A stretch of DNA of 64,000 nt from Saccharopolyspora flava (GCF_900116135.1 NZ_FOZX01000002.1:577959-641958); one strand, 5' to 3'. Counted from the stretch's first letter, positions 24,686 through 33,574 are shown. Made by a program: numbers and translations. The notes: generated from the sequence alone by a model not told the origin.

Positions 24686-25373
24686 ACGTTTCGAAACGAA
24701 CGCGACCAAGACGACCCAAGCTTTGGTAGAGGCGACCCACTACGGGTACGTTTCGAAACGGACGCGACCGAGGCGACCCAAGCTTTGGTAAACGCGACCC
24801 ACTACGGGTACGTTTCGAAAGGCAGGGGAAATTTCGTTTGAAATTGGCGGACCGCACAACGCGAGGAACCCCCGAGACGAAGCCAATTTCGGACGAAATT
24901 GCCCCTCCGCGCGCACTCAAAGTACCCCGCGGAGCGCTCCCAAGACGACCCCGAGGGGGTCGGGACAGTTTTCATGAAAACTGTCACTCCACCTACACGA
25001 CGGGACCCCAAAACACCAGCTCAACCACCTCGAGACCCTGGAGTCCCCTCCACAGAGAGACCCCGTGGGGTCGGGAAGTTTTCATGAAAACTGTCACCAC
25101 CCCCACGGGGTTCTTCGGGAGCGCTTCGCGGGGTCGAGCTGCTTGCGTGCGGAGTGGCAATTTCTCCAGAAATTGGCTTCGTCTTGGGGTTTTCTCGCGT
25201 TGTGCGGTCTGCCAATTTCAGAAGAAATTTCCACTGCCTATCGAAACGTATCCGTAGTGGGTCGCGTTTACCAAAGCTTGGGTCGTCTTGGTCGCGTTCC
25301 TTGCGAAACGTACCCGTAGTGGGTCGCGTTTACTGAAGCATGGGTCGCCTTGGTCGCGTTCCTTTTGACCGTA
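24686..25373. repeat. Long palindromic element, copy 1 (62-bp units plus hairpin core)
   Basis: Two 62-bp tandem units start at 24686 and 24748, each beginning ACGTTTCGAAAC and containing GACCCAAGCTTTGGTA and CGACCCACTACGG. A 440-base core spans 24810-25249, then two inverted units run to about 25373, the outer one decayed. The core is itself a large imperfect palindrome with nested hairpins: AATTTC-N4-GAAATT (four times), the 22-bp palindrome centred on AGTTTTCATGAAAACT (24963-24984), and GC-rich stems around ACCCCGTGGGGT. The element is repeated inverted at 50673-51423. It fills the divergent space between the genes at 24590 and 25584. Short reading frames across it are artefacts of the symmetry. 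Confidence 0.9.
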
Positions 25374-25583
25374 TCCTTAGTCTGAACCACCCATGATCAA
25401 TGTCCGTGAGGCGCGCACCCGTCGGGATCAGGCGATGTGAGTCACTTTGGGCGGTTCTGGGGGTCGGACCCGGGGGGAGCGGCGCCGAGCGAGTGGAATA
25501 CTGGGTCGGGAGTCCGGTTGGTGGTTGCCGACAGCGCTGATCACCTGCGGAAACGCCGCCCGAATCCCGAGGGAGCGCTCACC

Positions 25584-27245
25584 TTGACCGACGGACCTCT
25601 CATCGTCCAGTCCGACAAGACGTTGCTGCTGGAGGTCGATCACGACCTCGCCGAGGACGCGCGCACCGCCATCGCACCCTTCGCCGAGCTGGAGCGCGCG
25701 CCCGAGCACGTGCACACCTACCGGATCACGCCGCTGGCGCTGTGGAACGCCCGCGCCGCCGGGCACGACGCCGAGCAGGTCGTCGACGGGCTGGTCCGCT
25801 ACTCCCGCTTCCCCGTGCCGCAGCCGCTGCTGGTCGACATCGTCGAGACCATGGGCCGCTTCGGACGGCTGCAGCTGGTCAACGACCCCGCGCACGGACT
25901 CGTGCTCAGCTCCGTCGACCGCGCCGTGCTCGAAGAGGTGCTGCGCAACAAGAAGATCATCCCGATGCTGGGCTCGCGCATCGACGACGACACCGTCGTG
26001 GTGCACCCCAGCGAGCGCGGCCGGCTCAAGCAGATGCTGCTCAAGGTCGGCTGGCCCGCCGAGGACCTCGCCGGCTACGTCGACGGCGAAGCCCACCCCA
26101 TCGAGCTGCAGCAGGACGGCTGGAACCTGCGGGACTACCAGCGCCAGGCCGTGCAGTCGTTCTGGGCCGGCGGCTCCGGCGTCGTCGTGCTGCCCTGCGG
26201 CGCGGGCAAGACCCTCGTCGGCGCCGCCGCCATGGCCGAGGCCGCCGCGACCACGTTGATCCTGGTCACCAACACCGTCGCGGGCCGCCAGTGGAAGCGC
26301 GAGCTGATCGAGCGGACCTCGCTGACCGAGGAGGAGATCGGCGAGTACTCCGGCGAGAAGAAGGAGATCCGCCCGGTCACCATCGCCACCTACCAGGTGA
26401 TCACCCGCCGCTCCAAGGGCGAGTACAAGCACCTGGAGCTGTTCGACTCCCGCGACTGGGGTCTCGTCGTCTACGACGAGGTGCACCTGCTGCCCGCCCC
26501 GGTGTTCCGGATGACCGCCGACCTGCAGTCCCGCCGCCGCCTCGGCCTCACCGCCACGCTCGTCCGCGAGGACGGCCGCGAGGGCGACGTGTTCTCGCTG
26601 ATCGGCCCCAAGCGCTACGACGCGCCGTGGAAGGACATCGAGGCGCAGGGCTGGATCGCGCCCGCCGAGTGCGTCGAGGTGCGGGTGACGCTCACCGACG
26701 ACGAGCGGCTGCGCTACGCCACCTCCGAGGCCGAGGACCGCTACAAGCTGTGCGCGACCGCGCGCACCAAGGCCCCGGTGGTCAAGGCCATCCTCGACCA
26801 GCACCCGGGCGAACCGGCCCTGGTCATCGGCGCCTACCTGGACCAGCTGCACGAGCTCGGCGAAGCGCTGGACGCGCCGATCGTGGAGGGCTCGACGAAG
26901 AACAAGGAGCGCGAGGAGCTCTTCGACGCGTTCCGCCGCGGCGAGATCAACCGCCTCGTGGTGTCCAAGGTCGCGAACTTCTCCATCGACCTGCCGGAGG
27001 CCTCGGTCGCCGTGCAGGTCTCCGGCACCTTCGGCTCCCGCCAGGAGGAGGCGCAGCGGCTCGGGCGGCTGCTGCGGCCCAAGAGCGACCGCAAGCAGGC
27101 GCACTTCTACTCGGTGGTCTCGCGGGACACGCTGGACACCGACTACGCCGCGCACCGGCAGCGCTTCCTCGCCGAGCAGGGCTACGCGTACCGGATCGTC
27201 GACGCCGACGACCTGCTCGGCCCGGCCCTGCCGGACGCCGGGTGA
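25584..27245 (+). CDS. XPB/ERCC3-type DNA repair helicase
   Basis: A 553-residue superfamily 2 helicase. Motifs are Walker A CGAGKT (LPCGAGKTLVGAA), DEVH box (VYDEVHLLPA), motif III LGLTATLVREDGREGD containing the XPB RED motif, and a C-terminal helicase domain with GRLLRPKSDRKQAHFY. The N-terminal domain (TDGPLIVQSDKTLLLEVD, APEHVHTYRITPLALWNARAAGHD) matches mycobacterial XPB, which starts at the same residue. I therefore take TTG 25584, 8 bases behind GAGGGAG. An in-frame start at 25437 would add 49 residues of non-family sequence. It unwinds DNA 3' to 5'; its usual neighbour is at 9090-11342. Confidence 0.94.
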   Translation: MTDGPLIVQSDKTLLLEVDHDLAEDARTAIAPFAELERAPEHVHTYRITPLALWNARAAGHDAEQVVDGLVRYSRFPVPQPLLVDIVETMGRFGRLQLVNDPAHGLVLSSVDRAVLEEVLRNKKIIPMLGSRIDDDTVVVHPSERGRLKQMLLKVGWPAEDLAGYVDGEAHPIELQQDGWNLRDYQRQAVQSFWAGGSGVVVLPCGAGKTLVGAAAMAEAAATTLILVTNTVAGRQWKRELIERTSLTEEEIGEYSGEKKEIRPVTIATYQVITRRSKGEYKHLELFDSRDWGLVVYDEVHLLPAPVFRMTADLQSRRRLGLTATLVREDGREGDVFSLIGPKRYDAPWKDIEAQGWIAPAECVEVRVTLTDDERLRYATSEAEDRYKLCATARTKAPVVKAILDQHPGEPALVIGAYLDQLHELGEALDAPIVEGSTKNKEREELFDAFRRGEINRLVVSKVANFSIDLPEASVAVQVSGTFGSRQEEAQRLGRLLRPKSDRKQAHFYSVVSRDTLDTDYAAHRQRFLAEQGYAYRIVDADDLLGPALPDAG

Positions 27246-27352
27246 TGTCCCGCGGACAGTCGTCATCCAAAAGGGATCCGCGTTCGGCTGCTTTGCAGCT
27301 ACCGTTGCGATGAACGAACGCAGCGTCTGAGCTGCAAGACACTGGAGATCGG

Positions 27353-27949
27353 ATGGAAACCGAGCACGAACGACCGGCGATGATGGGCGGTGCGCACCGC
27401 TTCGTCGGCCTCGCGGAGAACCTGGAACGCTACGCCGGGACGCCCACCGGTGCCGAGCCGCCGAACGTGCACGGCAGCAACCGCGGCTACGGTCTGGTGT
27501 TCTTCTTCCTCGAGGAGCTCCATCTGACGACGGTGATCAGCAGCGGCCTGCGGTTCCAGCCGCTGGGCGCCGAACCGGCCCAGGAACTGGCGTGCACCGT
27601 CTACAAGGAGCAGGCCGAGGCCGCCCGCCACCTGGTCGACCTCACCTCCGAGCTCCTGGTGCAGCAGCGCACGTTCCTGGTCCCGGACCAGATCGTCCCG
27701 AACGAGAAACCGCTGCTCCCGGGCACGGAGTTCCACGGCGTTCTGGCCAGCGGCCACCCGATCTTCCCGTCGGAGTTCACCCGCTTCACCGACCCCGAGG
27801 GCAACGAGCAGCTCCAGGTCTTCACCCTGCTGCCGGTGACCCTGGGCGAGCTCAACTACATCCTCGACCACGGGGTCACCTCCCTCCGCCAGCAGTGGGC
27901 CCGCTTCGAGGTCGACGTCTTCGACCTCGGCCGCCCCAGCATCGCCTGA
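27353..27949 (+). CDS. SUFU (suppressor of fused) domain protein 1
   Basis: A 198-residue soluble protein made of one suppressor-of-fused-like domain (PNVHGSNRGYGLVFFFLEELHLTTVISSGLRF, ELACTVYKEQ, PVTLGELNYILDHGVTSLRQQW). In bacteria such domains occur in toxin-immunity loci and as stand-alone proteins of unknown role. A relative is encoded at 37707-38273. Start ATG 27353 was chosen because it lies behind ACTGGAG. No secretion signal. No adjacent polymorphic toxin gene is present, so an immunity role is not supported here. Confidence 0.75.
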   Translation: METEHERPAMMGGAHRFVGLAENLERYAGTPTGAEPPNVHGSNRGYGLVFFFLEELHLTTVISSGLRFQPLGAEPAQELACTVYKEQAEAARHLVDLTSELLVQQRTFLVPDQIVPNEKPLLPGTEFHGVLASGHPIFPSEFTRFTDPEGNEQLQVFTLLPVTLGELNYILDHGVTSLRQQWARFEVDVFDLGRPSIA

Positions 27950-27977
27950 CTCCTTCCCGGACCCCGCCCCGCGGACA

Positions 27978-28046
27978 AATACCGCAGGTTTTGTCGGGTC
28001 GAATACCGCAGTTTTTGACCGGTCGAATCCTGCGGTATTCGACCCG
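27978..28046. repeat. Competing hairpins of the GCAGG family
   Basis: CGGGTCGAATACCGCA (27995-28010) pairs perfectly over 16 bp with 28031-28046. The outer AATACCGCAGG (27978-27988) can instead pair with CCTGCGGTATT (28029-28039), so two folds compete. It separates two rightward genes and may be a terminator. A 27-base segment is identical to 6905-6931. Confidence 0.78.
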
Positions 28047-28089
28047 AGTCGGGGGCGCGGGTGGCGGTGCGGGCTGAAAGGATTGGGGT

Positions 28090-29070
28090 ATGGCGAGCTT
28101 CGATCCTGCGGCGTTGGACGCGGTCCGGGTGTACGCGTTGCCGATGCGCAACCGGTTCCGGGGGATCACCGTGCGGCGCGGGGTGCTGATGTCGGGTCCC
28201 GCCGGGTGGGGTGAGTTCTGCCCGTTCGAGGACTACGACGACGCCGGTGCCGTGCCGTGGTTGCGGGCCGCGCTGGAGGCGTGCACCGAGACCTGGCCGG
28301 AGCCGGTGCGGGACCGGATTTCGGTGAACTGCACGGTGCCCGCGGTGTCCGGTGAGAAGGCGCGGGAGATCGTGGCGGCCTCCGGCTGCCGGACCGCGAA
28401 GGTCAAGGTCGCCGATCCGGGGCAGTCCGCCGCCGACGACCTGGAGCGGGTCGCGGCCGTGCGGGACGCGCTCGGGCCCGGCGGGGCGATCCGGGTCGAC
28501 GCGAACGCCGCGTGGGACGTCGACACCGCGATCGAGCGGATCCGCGAGCTCGACAAGGCCGCCGGGGGCCTCGAGTACGCCGAGCAGCCGTGCCCGAGCG
28601 TCGAGGAGCTGGCCGCCGTGCGGCGCAAGGTCGACGTGCGCATCGCCGCCGACGAGAGCATCCGCCGCGCCGAGGACCCGCTGCGGGTGGCGGTGGCCGG
28701 GGCCGCCGACGTGGCGATCATCAAGGCCACCCCGCTGGGCGGGGTCCGCCGGGCGCTGCGGGTCGCGGAGGCCTGCGGGCTGCCGTGCGTGGTGTCCTCG
28801 GCCGTGGAGACCAGCGTCGGCCTGTCCGCCCAGCTCGCGCTGGCCGGCGCCCTGCCGGAGCTGCCGTTCGCGTGCGGCCTGGGCACGATGGCGCTGCTCG
28901 ACGGCGACGTCGTCACCGACTCGCTGATGCCCGAGCAGGGCGCGCTGCCGGTGCCCACCGCACCCCCGGAGCCCGACCCGGCGCTGGTCGCGGCCGCCAC
29001 CCCGCCCGCCGACGTGCAGCGCTGGTGGCTCGACCGGATGAGCCGGGTCGGCGCCCTCCTGGAAGCGTGA
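28090..29070 (+). CDS. menC: MenC, o-succinylbenzoate synthase
   Basis: A 326-residue enolase-superfamily enzyme that dehydrates SHCHC to o-succinylbenzoate in menaquinone synthesis. Key features are the Lys of TAKVKVAD (catalytic KxK), metal ligands in IRVDANAAWDVDTA, LEYAEQPCPSVEEL and RIAADESIRRAED, and the second catalytic Lys in VAIIKATPLGG. Length fits actinobacterial MenC. It is isolated from other men genes in this window. Alternative activities of the superfamily, such as N-succinylamino-acid racemase, cannot be excluded, but the short actinobacterial type favours MenC. Confidence 0.88.
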   Translation: MASFDPAALDAVRVYALPMRNRFRGITVRRGVLMSGPAGWGEFCPFEDYDDAGAVPWLRAALEACTETWPEPVRDRISVNCTVPAVSGEKAREIVAASGCRTAKVKVADPGQSAADDLERVAAVRDALGPGGAIRVDANAAWDVDTAIERIRELDKAAGGLEYAEQPCPSVEELAAVRRKVDVRIAADESIRRAEDPLRVAVAGAADVAIIKATPLGGVRRALRVAEACGLPCVVSSAVETSVGLSAQLALAGALPELPFACGLGTMALLDGDVVTDSLMPEQGALPVPTAPPEPDPALVAAATPPADVQRWWLDRMSRVGALLEA

Positions 29071-29088
29071 GTTCCGCGGTACCCCACC

Positions 29089-29260
29089 CACGTCAGGCAA
29101 GCACCGAAGGTGCTTTCTCAGTACCCCGAGCAAGCAACCGGCACCGCCGCGGGTTCTGAGCGCCTTCGTGGCGAGTACGCCGTGACGCCGTGTATTGGAC
29201 ATACATAAGGAGCGGCGCACGGAGTCCACGAAGGCGCTCAGGTTCCGCCACCCGCACCGC
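29089..29260 (+). repeat. 172-nt structured repeat, copy B
   Basis: Second copy of the element at 5060-5230. Hairpin 1 is AAGCACC-GAA-GGTGCTT (29099-29115), changed at one pair relative to copy A but still complementary. The long hairpin pairs 29156-29171 with 29226-29241 as a perfect 16-bp helix, then GCGG (29149-29152) with CCGC (29245-29248) around the same GTT/GTT internal loop. Inner pairs CCGTG/CACGG and CGCCG/CGGCG lead to the conserved TGTAT-TGGAC-ATACA tip. It begins 19 bases after the menC stop and ends 26 bases before the convergent coxG stop. Confidence 0.87.
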
Positions 29261-29285
29261 TGAGCAGGGCGACCAGAGAACTAGA

Positions 29286-30080
29286 TCAAGCCGCGCGCTT
29301 GCGGGCGCGGCGCTTCTTGAAGCGGCGCAGGACGACGAAGGCGACGAGCAGGCCGATGGCGGCCGGGGCGATCCGCTTGAGGACCGGGGCTCCGGCGGTG
29401 CCCAGCAGGTCGATCGCCTCGTCGTTGGCGGCGGGCGCGGCGGCCGGGGACGCGCTCGACTCGGCCGGGGTGACCCGCCAGCTGGTGTCCTTGCGCGCCG
29501 ACGCCGACCCCACCGCGGCACCGGCGGCGGCCGCGCCCGCAGCGGCGGCGGTGCCGTTGCCGCTGGAACCGCTGGGTGCCTCGGTGCTCTTCGACTCGGT
29601 GGCCGAAGCCGATTCCTGGGCGGCCGGGGCCTCCTGCTCCGACTCCAGCTTCTTGGCGAGGTTGTCGGCGAACTGGTTGAGGATCTTGCCGCCGACCTCG
29701 GAGATCAGGCCCCGGCCCAGCTGGGCGGGCTTGCCGGTGACCTTGAGGTCGGTGTCGACCGTGCCGTGGGTGGTGCCGTCCTGCTCGGTCAGGTTCACCA
29801 CGACCGTCGCGGCCGCCGTGCCCGCGCCGCGGGAGTCCTTGCCGCTGGCGTCGATGACGAGCTTGCGGCTCTTCTCGTCGACGTCCTTGAAGACGCCGGT
29901 TCCCTTGTACAGCAGGGTGACCGGGCCGAGCTTGACCTTCACCGATCCGGCGAACTCGTTCCCCTCGGCCTTGGTCAGCGTGGCGCCGGGCATGCACGGA
30001 GCGACCGCCTCGGGGTCGGTCATCGCCTTCCACGCCGCATCGATCGGCACCGGAACGCTGAACGTGTGCTGCATCTCCAC
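29286..30080 (-). CDS. coxG: CoxG-type SRPBCC membrane-anchored protein
   Basis: A 264-residue protein. Residues 1-145 are the CoxG/SRPBCC domain (FSVPVPIDAAWKAMTDPEAVAPCMPGATL, GTVDTDLKVTGKPAQLGRGLISEVGGKILNQFADNL). A 90-residue Ala/Ser/Glu-rich linker leads to a C-terminal membrane segment (IAPAAIGLLVAFVVLRRF) and a basic tail, so it is a tail-anchored protein. In carboxydotrophs CoxG recruits CO dehydrogenase to the membrane. GTG 30080 is chosen because GGAGG lies 8 bases upstream; ATG 30074 is the alternative. It follows the coxSLM operon behind a terminator. Confidence 0.88.
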   Translation of the reverse strand: MEMQHTFSVPVPIDAAWKAMTDPEAVAPCMPGATLTKAEGNEFAGSVKVKLGPVTLLYKGTGVFKDVDEKSRKLVIDASGKDSRGAGTAAATVVVNLTEQDGTTHGTVDTDLKVTGKPAQLGRGLISEVGGKILNQFADNLAKKLESEQEAPAAQESASATESKSTEAPSGSSGNGTAAAAGAAAAGAAVGSASARKDTSWRVTPAESSASPAAAPAANDEAIDLLGTAGAPVLKRIAPAAIGLLVAFVVLRRFKKRRARKRAA

Positions 30081-30237
30081 TGGAAGGTCCTCCTGGTTGA
30101 CCGTGCTCGGCTCAGGCGCAGAGCCGTCGTTGAGTCTGAAGCTATAACGCAGTCCGCCCACCAGCCTCCCAGGCCGGACGGCGCGCCGGTAGCCCGTTCG
30201 GCGCAGCGAGGCGGACCACCCGCCCACAAGAACGATT

Positions 30238-30277
30238 CGGGCCTGGCGACGATTCCTCGGAACCGCCGCCAGGCCCG
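30238..30277 (-). terminator. Hairpin after coxM
   Basis: CGGGCCTGGCG (30238-30248) pairs with CGCCAGGCCCG (30267-30277), 11 bp, in the 213-base gap between coxM and coxG, suggesting that coxG can be transcribed separately. Confidence 0.65.
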
Positions 30278-30293
30278 GATCGGTTGATCGCGA

Positions 30294-31148
30294 TCAGCCG
30301 CCGGCCGCCGCCAGCACGGCGCGACCGGTGAGCACCTCGGCGAGGTGCTCCCGGTAGTCGGCGTCGGCGCTGGAATCGCCTGCCGCGCTGGTGCCTTCGG
30401 TGGCGTGCCGGGCCGCTTCGCGCACCGCTTCGGCGGTGGCCTGCTTGCCGACCAGCGCCTGCTCGACGCCCATCGCCCGGATGGGGGTCGCGCCCATGTT
30501 GGTCAGCCCGATGCGCGCCTCGGCGATCGCCCCGCCGGAGACCCGCACCGCGGCGGCGACGCCGACGATCGACCACGCCTGGGCGACGCGGTTGAACTTC
30601 TCGTAGTGGGCGTTCCAGCCGGTCCACTTCGGCATCCGCACCTCGACCAGCAGTTCCGAGGGTTCGAGGGCGGTGGTGAAGTAGTCGACGAAGAACTCCG
30701 ACGCCGGGACGGTCCGGCGGCCGGTGGGCCCGGCGATGACCATCTCGCAGTCCAGCGCGAGCGCCGGGGCCGGCAGGTCACCGGCCGGGTCGGCGTGCGC
30801 CAGCGAGCCGCCGAAGGTGCCCCGGTGGCGCACCTGCGGGTCGGCGACGGTGCGGGTGGCCAGCGCGATCAGCTGGGCGTGCTGCCGGATCAGCGGATCG
30901 CGCTGCACCTCGTAGTGGGTGGTCATGGCCCCGATGACGAGCCGGTCGCCGTCCTCGCGGACGCCCCGCATCTCCGGGATGCGGCCGACGTCGACGATCG
31001 TGCCGGGGTCGGCCATCCGCATCCGCAGCACGGGCAGCAGGCTCTGCCCGCCGCCGAGCACCTTGGCGTCCTCGCCGGCCGCGGCGAGCGCGGCCACCGC
31101 CTCCTCGACGGTGGAGGGCGCGGTGTATTCGAACTGGGCCGGGATCAC
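30294..31148 (-). CDS. coxM: Mo-hydroxylase medium (FAD) subunit, CoxM type
   Basis: A 284-residue flavoprotein subunit that passes electrons from the iron-sulfur subunit to the acceptor. FAD-binding segments are VLGGGQSLLPVLRMRMADP (about residues 30-48) and RHRGTFGGSLAHADPAGD (about 107-124). Start GTG 31148 overlaps the coxL stop in a GTGA junction. Gene order S-L-M read leftward is the order common in form II cox clusters, as opposed to M-S-L in form I. Confidence 0.92.
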   Translation of the reverse strand: MIPAQFEYTAPSTVEEAVAALAAAGEDAKVLGGGQSLLPVLRMRMADPGTIVDVGRIPEMRGVREDGDRLVIGAMTTHYEVQRDPLIRQHAQLIALATRTVADPQVRHRGTFGGSLAHADPAGDLPAPALALDCEMVIAGPTGRRTVPASEFFVDYFTTALEPSELLVEVRMPKWTGWNAHYEKFNRVAQAWSIVGVAAAVRVSGGAIAEARIGLTNMGATPIRAMGVEQALVGKQATAEAVREAARHATEGTSAAGDSSADADYREHLAEVLTGRAVLAAAGG

Positions 31149-33574
31149 TGGACACCTCCGGGGTTCATCGAGCCGAGTCCGCCGCCCGCTTCGGGCGCGG
31201 TCTTCCCGGACGCGCGAGCGCCGGTCATCGCCCGCCACACGCGCTGCGGCGAGCAGGGCATCTCGACGTCGTTGACGCCCATCGGGCGCAGCGCGTCGAC
31301 GATCGCGTTGACCACCGCCGGGGTGGAGGCGATGGTGCCCGCCTCCCCCACGCCCTTGACGCCCAGGGCGTTCGAGGTCGCGCGGGTCTCGGTGCGGTCG
31401 GTGACGAACTCCGGCAGGTCGGCCGCCGAGGGCACCAGGTAGTCGGCCAGGGTGCCGGTGGTGAGCGTGCCGGTCTCGTCGTGGACGGCCTCCTCGAAGA
31501 GCGCCTGCGCGATGCCCTGGGCGAGACCGCCGTGCACCTGGCCCTCCACGATCAGCGGGTTGATCACCGAGCCGATGTCGTCCACGCACACGTACTTGCG
31601 GATCTTGACCTGCCCGGTCTCGGTGTCCACCTCGGTGGCGCAGAGGTGGGTGCCGTGCGGGAAGGAGAAGTTCTCCGGGTCGAACGTGGCGTCGGAGTCG
31701 AGGTTCGGCTCCACCCCGTCGGGCAGGTCGTGCGCGGCGAACACCGCGAGCGCGACCTCGGCCATGCCCACGCCCCGGTCGGTGCCGCGGACGCCGAACT
31801 TGCCCGCGGTGAACTCGAGGTCCTCCTCGGCGCACTCGAGCATGTGCGCGGCGATCGGCCGGGCCTTGTCGATGACCTTGTCGGCGGCCGCGACGACGGC
31901 CATGCCGCCCACGGCCAGCGACCGGGACCCGTAGGTGTCCATGCCGCGCGGCGAGACCTGGGTGTCGCCGTGCAGCACCTCGACGTCCTCGAACGGCACG
32001 CCGAGCCGCTCGGCCACGATCTGGCTCCACGCCGTCTCGTGCCCCTGCCCGTGCGGGGAGGAACCCGTGACGACCTCGACCTTGCCGGTGGGCAGCATCC
32101 GGATCGCCGCGTGCTCCCAGCCGCCCGCGCCGTAGGACAGCGAACCCAGCACCCGGGACGGCGCGAGGCCGCACATCTCGGTGAACGTGGAGATGCCGAT
32201 GCCCAGCTGGACGGGGTCGTTCTCGCGGCGGCGGCGCTCCTGCTCCTCGCGCAGCGAGGTGTAGCCGAACAGCTCCATCGCCTTGTCGGTCGCGGCCTCG
32301 TAGTTGCCCGAGTCGTAGGTCAGCCCCGCGACGGTGTCGTACGGGAACTCCTCGTGGGCGATCCAGTTCTTGCGCCGCACCTCCATCGGTTCCATGCCCA
32401 GCTCGGCGGCCAGCTCGTCCATCATCCGCTCGATGCCGAAGGTGGCCTCCGGGCGTCCGGCGCCGCGGTAGGCGTCGGTCGGCGTCTTGTTGGTGAACAC
32501 GTTGGTGCAGCTGAAGTGGTACGCCGGGATCTTGTAGATCGAGTTGAACATCAGCGCGCCGAGGATCGGCACGCCGGGCGTGACCAGGCGCAGGTAGGCG
32601 CCCATGTCGGCGAGGAGTTCGACCTTGAGCCCGGTGATCCGGCCGTCGCGGGTGGCCGCCATCGACAGCTTCTGGATCTGGTCGCGGCCGTGGTGCGCCG
32701 AGACCATCGACTCGGAGCGGGTCTCGGTCCACTTGACCGGGCGGCCGAGCCGCTGGGCCATCACGAACGCGAGCACCTCCTCCGGCGTGACCTGCAACTT
32801 CCCGCCGAAACCGCCGCCGACGTCGGGGGCGATGACGCGGATCTTGCCCTCGGGCACGCCGAGCGTCATGGCGAGCATGACGCGCAGGATGTGCGGGACC
32901 TGGGTGGCCGACCAGACGGTGATCTGCTCACCGGTCGGGTCGACGACGACCGAGCGCGGCTCCATGAACGCCGGGATCAGCCGCTGCTGCCGGAAGGTCC
33001 GCTCGACGCGCACCTCCGCGCTCGACAGCGCCTGCTCGACGTCGCCCCCGGTGCCGGCCTCGGCGGAGTCGAAGGTCCACACGGCGTTGGTGTTGGTGCC
33101 CAGGTCCTCGTGGACCAGCGGCGATCCGGCCTGGATCGCCGAGGGCATGTCCAGCACGACCGGCAGGTCCTCGTAGTCGACGTCGATGGCGTCCATCGCG
33201 TCGCGGGCCTCAGCGGCCGAGCGGGCGGCGACCATCGCCACCGCCTCACCGGCGAAGCGCACCTCGTCGACGGCCATCGCCGGGGCCGCCGGGGCCTTCA
33301 TGTCCTCGGTGATCGGCCACGCGCAGGGCAGGCTGCCCTGGACGTCGGCGATGTCGCGCCCGGTGACGACCGCGACGACGCCGGGGGACTTCCTGGCCGC
33401 CTCGGTGTCGATCGAGGTGATCTTGGCGTGCGCCATCGGCGAGCGCAGGATCGCCAGGTGCAGGGTTCCGCTGGGCGCGAGGTTGTCGGTCCAGCGCGTG
33501 CGGCCGGTGATCAGCCGCGCGTCCTCCTTGCGCTTGCGGGAACGACCGAGTTCCGGCTCTGCCACAGCGGTCAT
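31145..33574 (-). CDS. Mo-hydroxylase large subunit, form II CoxL type
   Basis: An 809-residue molybdopterin-binding subunit of the xanthine oxidase family. The active-site loop reads AYRGAGRPE, the form II signature, instead of AYRCSFR found in genuine aerobic CO dehydrogenase. Thus CO oxidation is doubtful and the natural substrate is unknown. Other family segments are [18 protein letters not shown] at the start, [34 protein letters not shown], and the near-C-terminal [20 protein letters not shown] with the catalytic Glu. ATG 33574 overlaps the coxS stop (ATGA). It needs the molybdopterin made by the moa and moeA genes in this window. Confidence 0.93.
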   Translation of the reverse strand: MTAVAEPELGRSRKRKEDARLITGRTRWTDNLAPSGTLHLAILRSPMAHAKITSIDTEAARKSPGVVAVVTGRDIADVQGSLPCAWPITEDMKAPAAPAMAVDEVRFAGEAVAMVAARSAAEARDAMDAIDVDYEDLPVVLDMPSAIQAGSPLVHEDLGTNTNAVWTFDSAEAGTGGDVEQALSSAEVRVERTFRQQRLIPAFMEPRSVVVDPTGEQITVWSATQVPHILRVMLAMTLGVPEGKIRVIAPDVGGGFGGKLQVTPEEVLAFVMAQRLGRPVKWTETRSESMVSAHHGRDQIQKLSMAATRDGRITGLKVELLADMGAYLRLVTPGVPILGALMFNSIYKIPAYHFSCTNVFTNKTPTDAYRGAGRPEATFGIERMMDELAAELGMEPMEVRRKNWIAHEEFPYDTVAGLTYDSGNYEAATDKAMELFGYTSLREEQERRRRENDPVQLGIGISTFTEMCGLAPSRVLGSLSYGAGGWEHAAIRMLPTGKVEVVTGSSPHGQGHETAWSQIVAERLGVPFEDVEVLHGDTQVSPRGMDTYGSRSLAVGGMAVVAAADKVIDKARPIAAHMLECAEEDLEFTAGKFGVRGTDRGVGMAEVALAVFAAHDLPDGVEPNLDSDATFDPENFSFPHGTHLCATEVDTETGQVKIRKYVCVDDIGSVINPLIVEGQVHGGLAQGIAQALFEEAVHDETGTLTTGTLADYLVPSAADLPEFVTDRTETRATSNALGVKGVGEAGTIASTPAVVNAIVDALRPMGVNDVEMPCSPQRVWRAMTGARASGKTAPEAGGGLGSMNPGGVQ

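Noticed and set aside
25154..25336. Short reading frames in both palindromic elements with nearly identical products
   Set aside because: The similarity arises because the DNA is repeated. The frames have no ribosome sites, cross hairpin arms and occur on both strands owing to the symmetry.
24686..25373. Palindromic element considered as an insertion sequence, replication origin or parS cluster
   Set aside because: There is no transposase frame or clear target duplication. GTTTCGAAAC is not the parS consensus (GTTTCACGTGAAAC), and no dnaA, dnaN or parAB genes are near.
31145..33574. Calling the large subunit a true aerobic CO dehydrogenase
   Set aside because: The active-site loop is AYRGAGR (form II), not AYRCSFR, so the CO-oxidising assignment is not supported by sequence.
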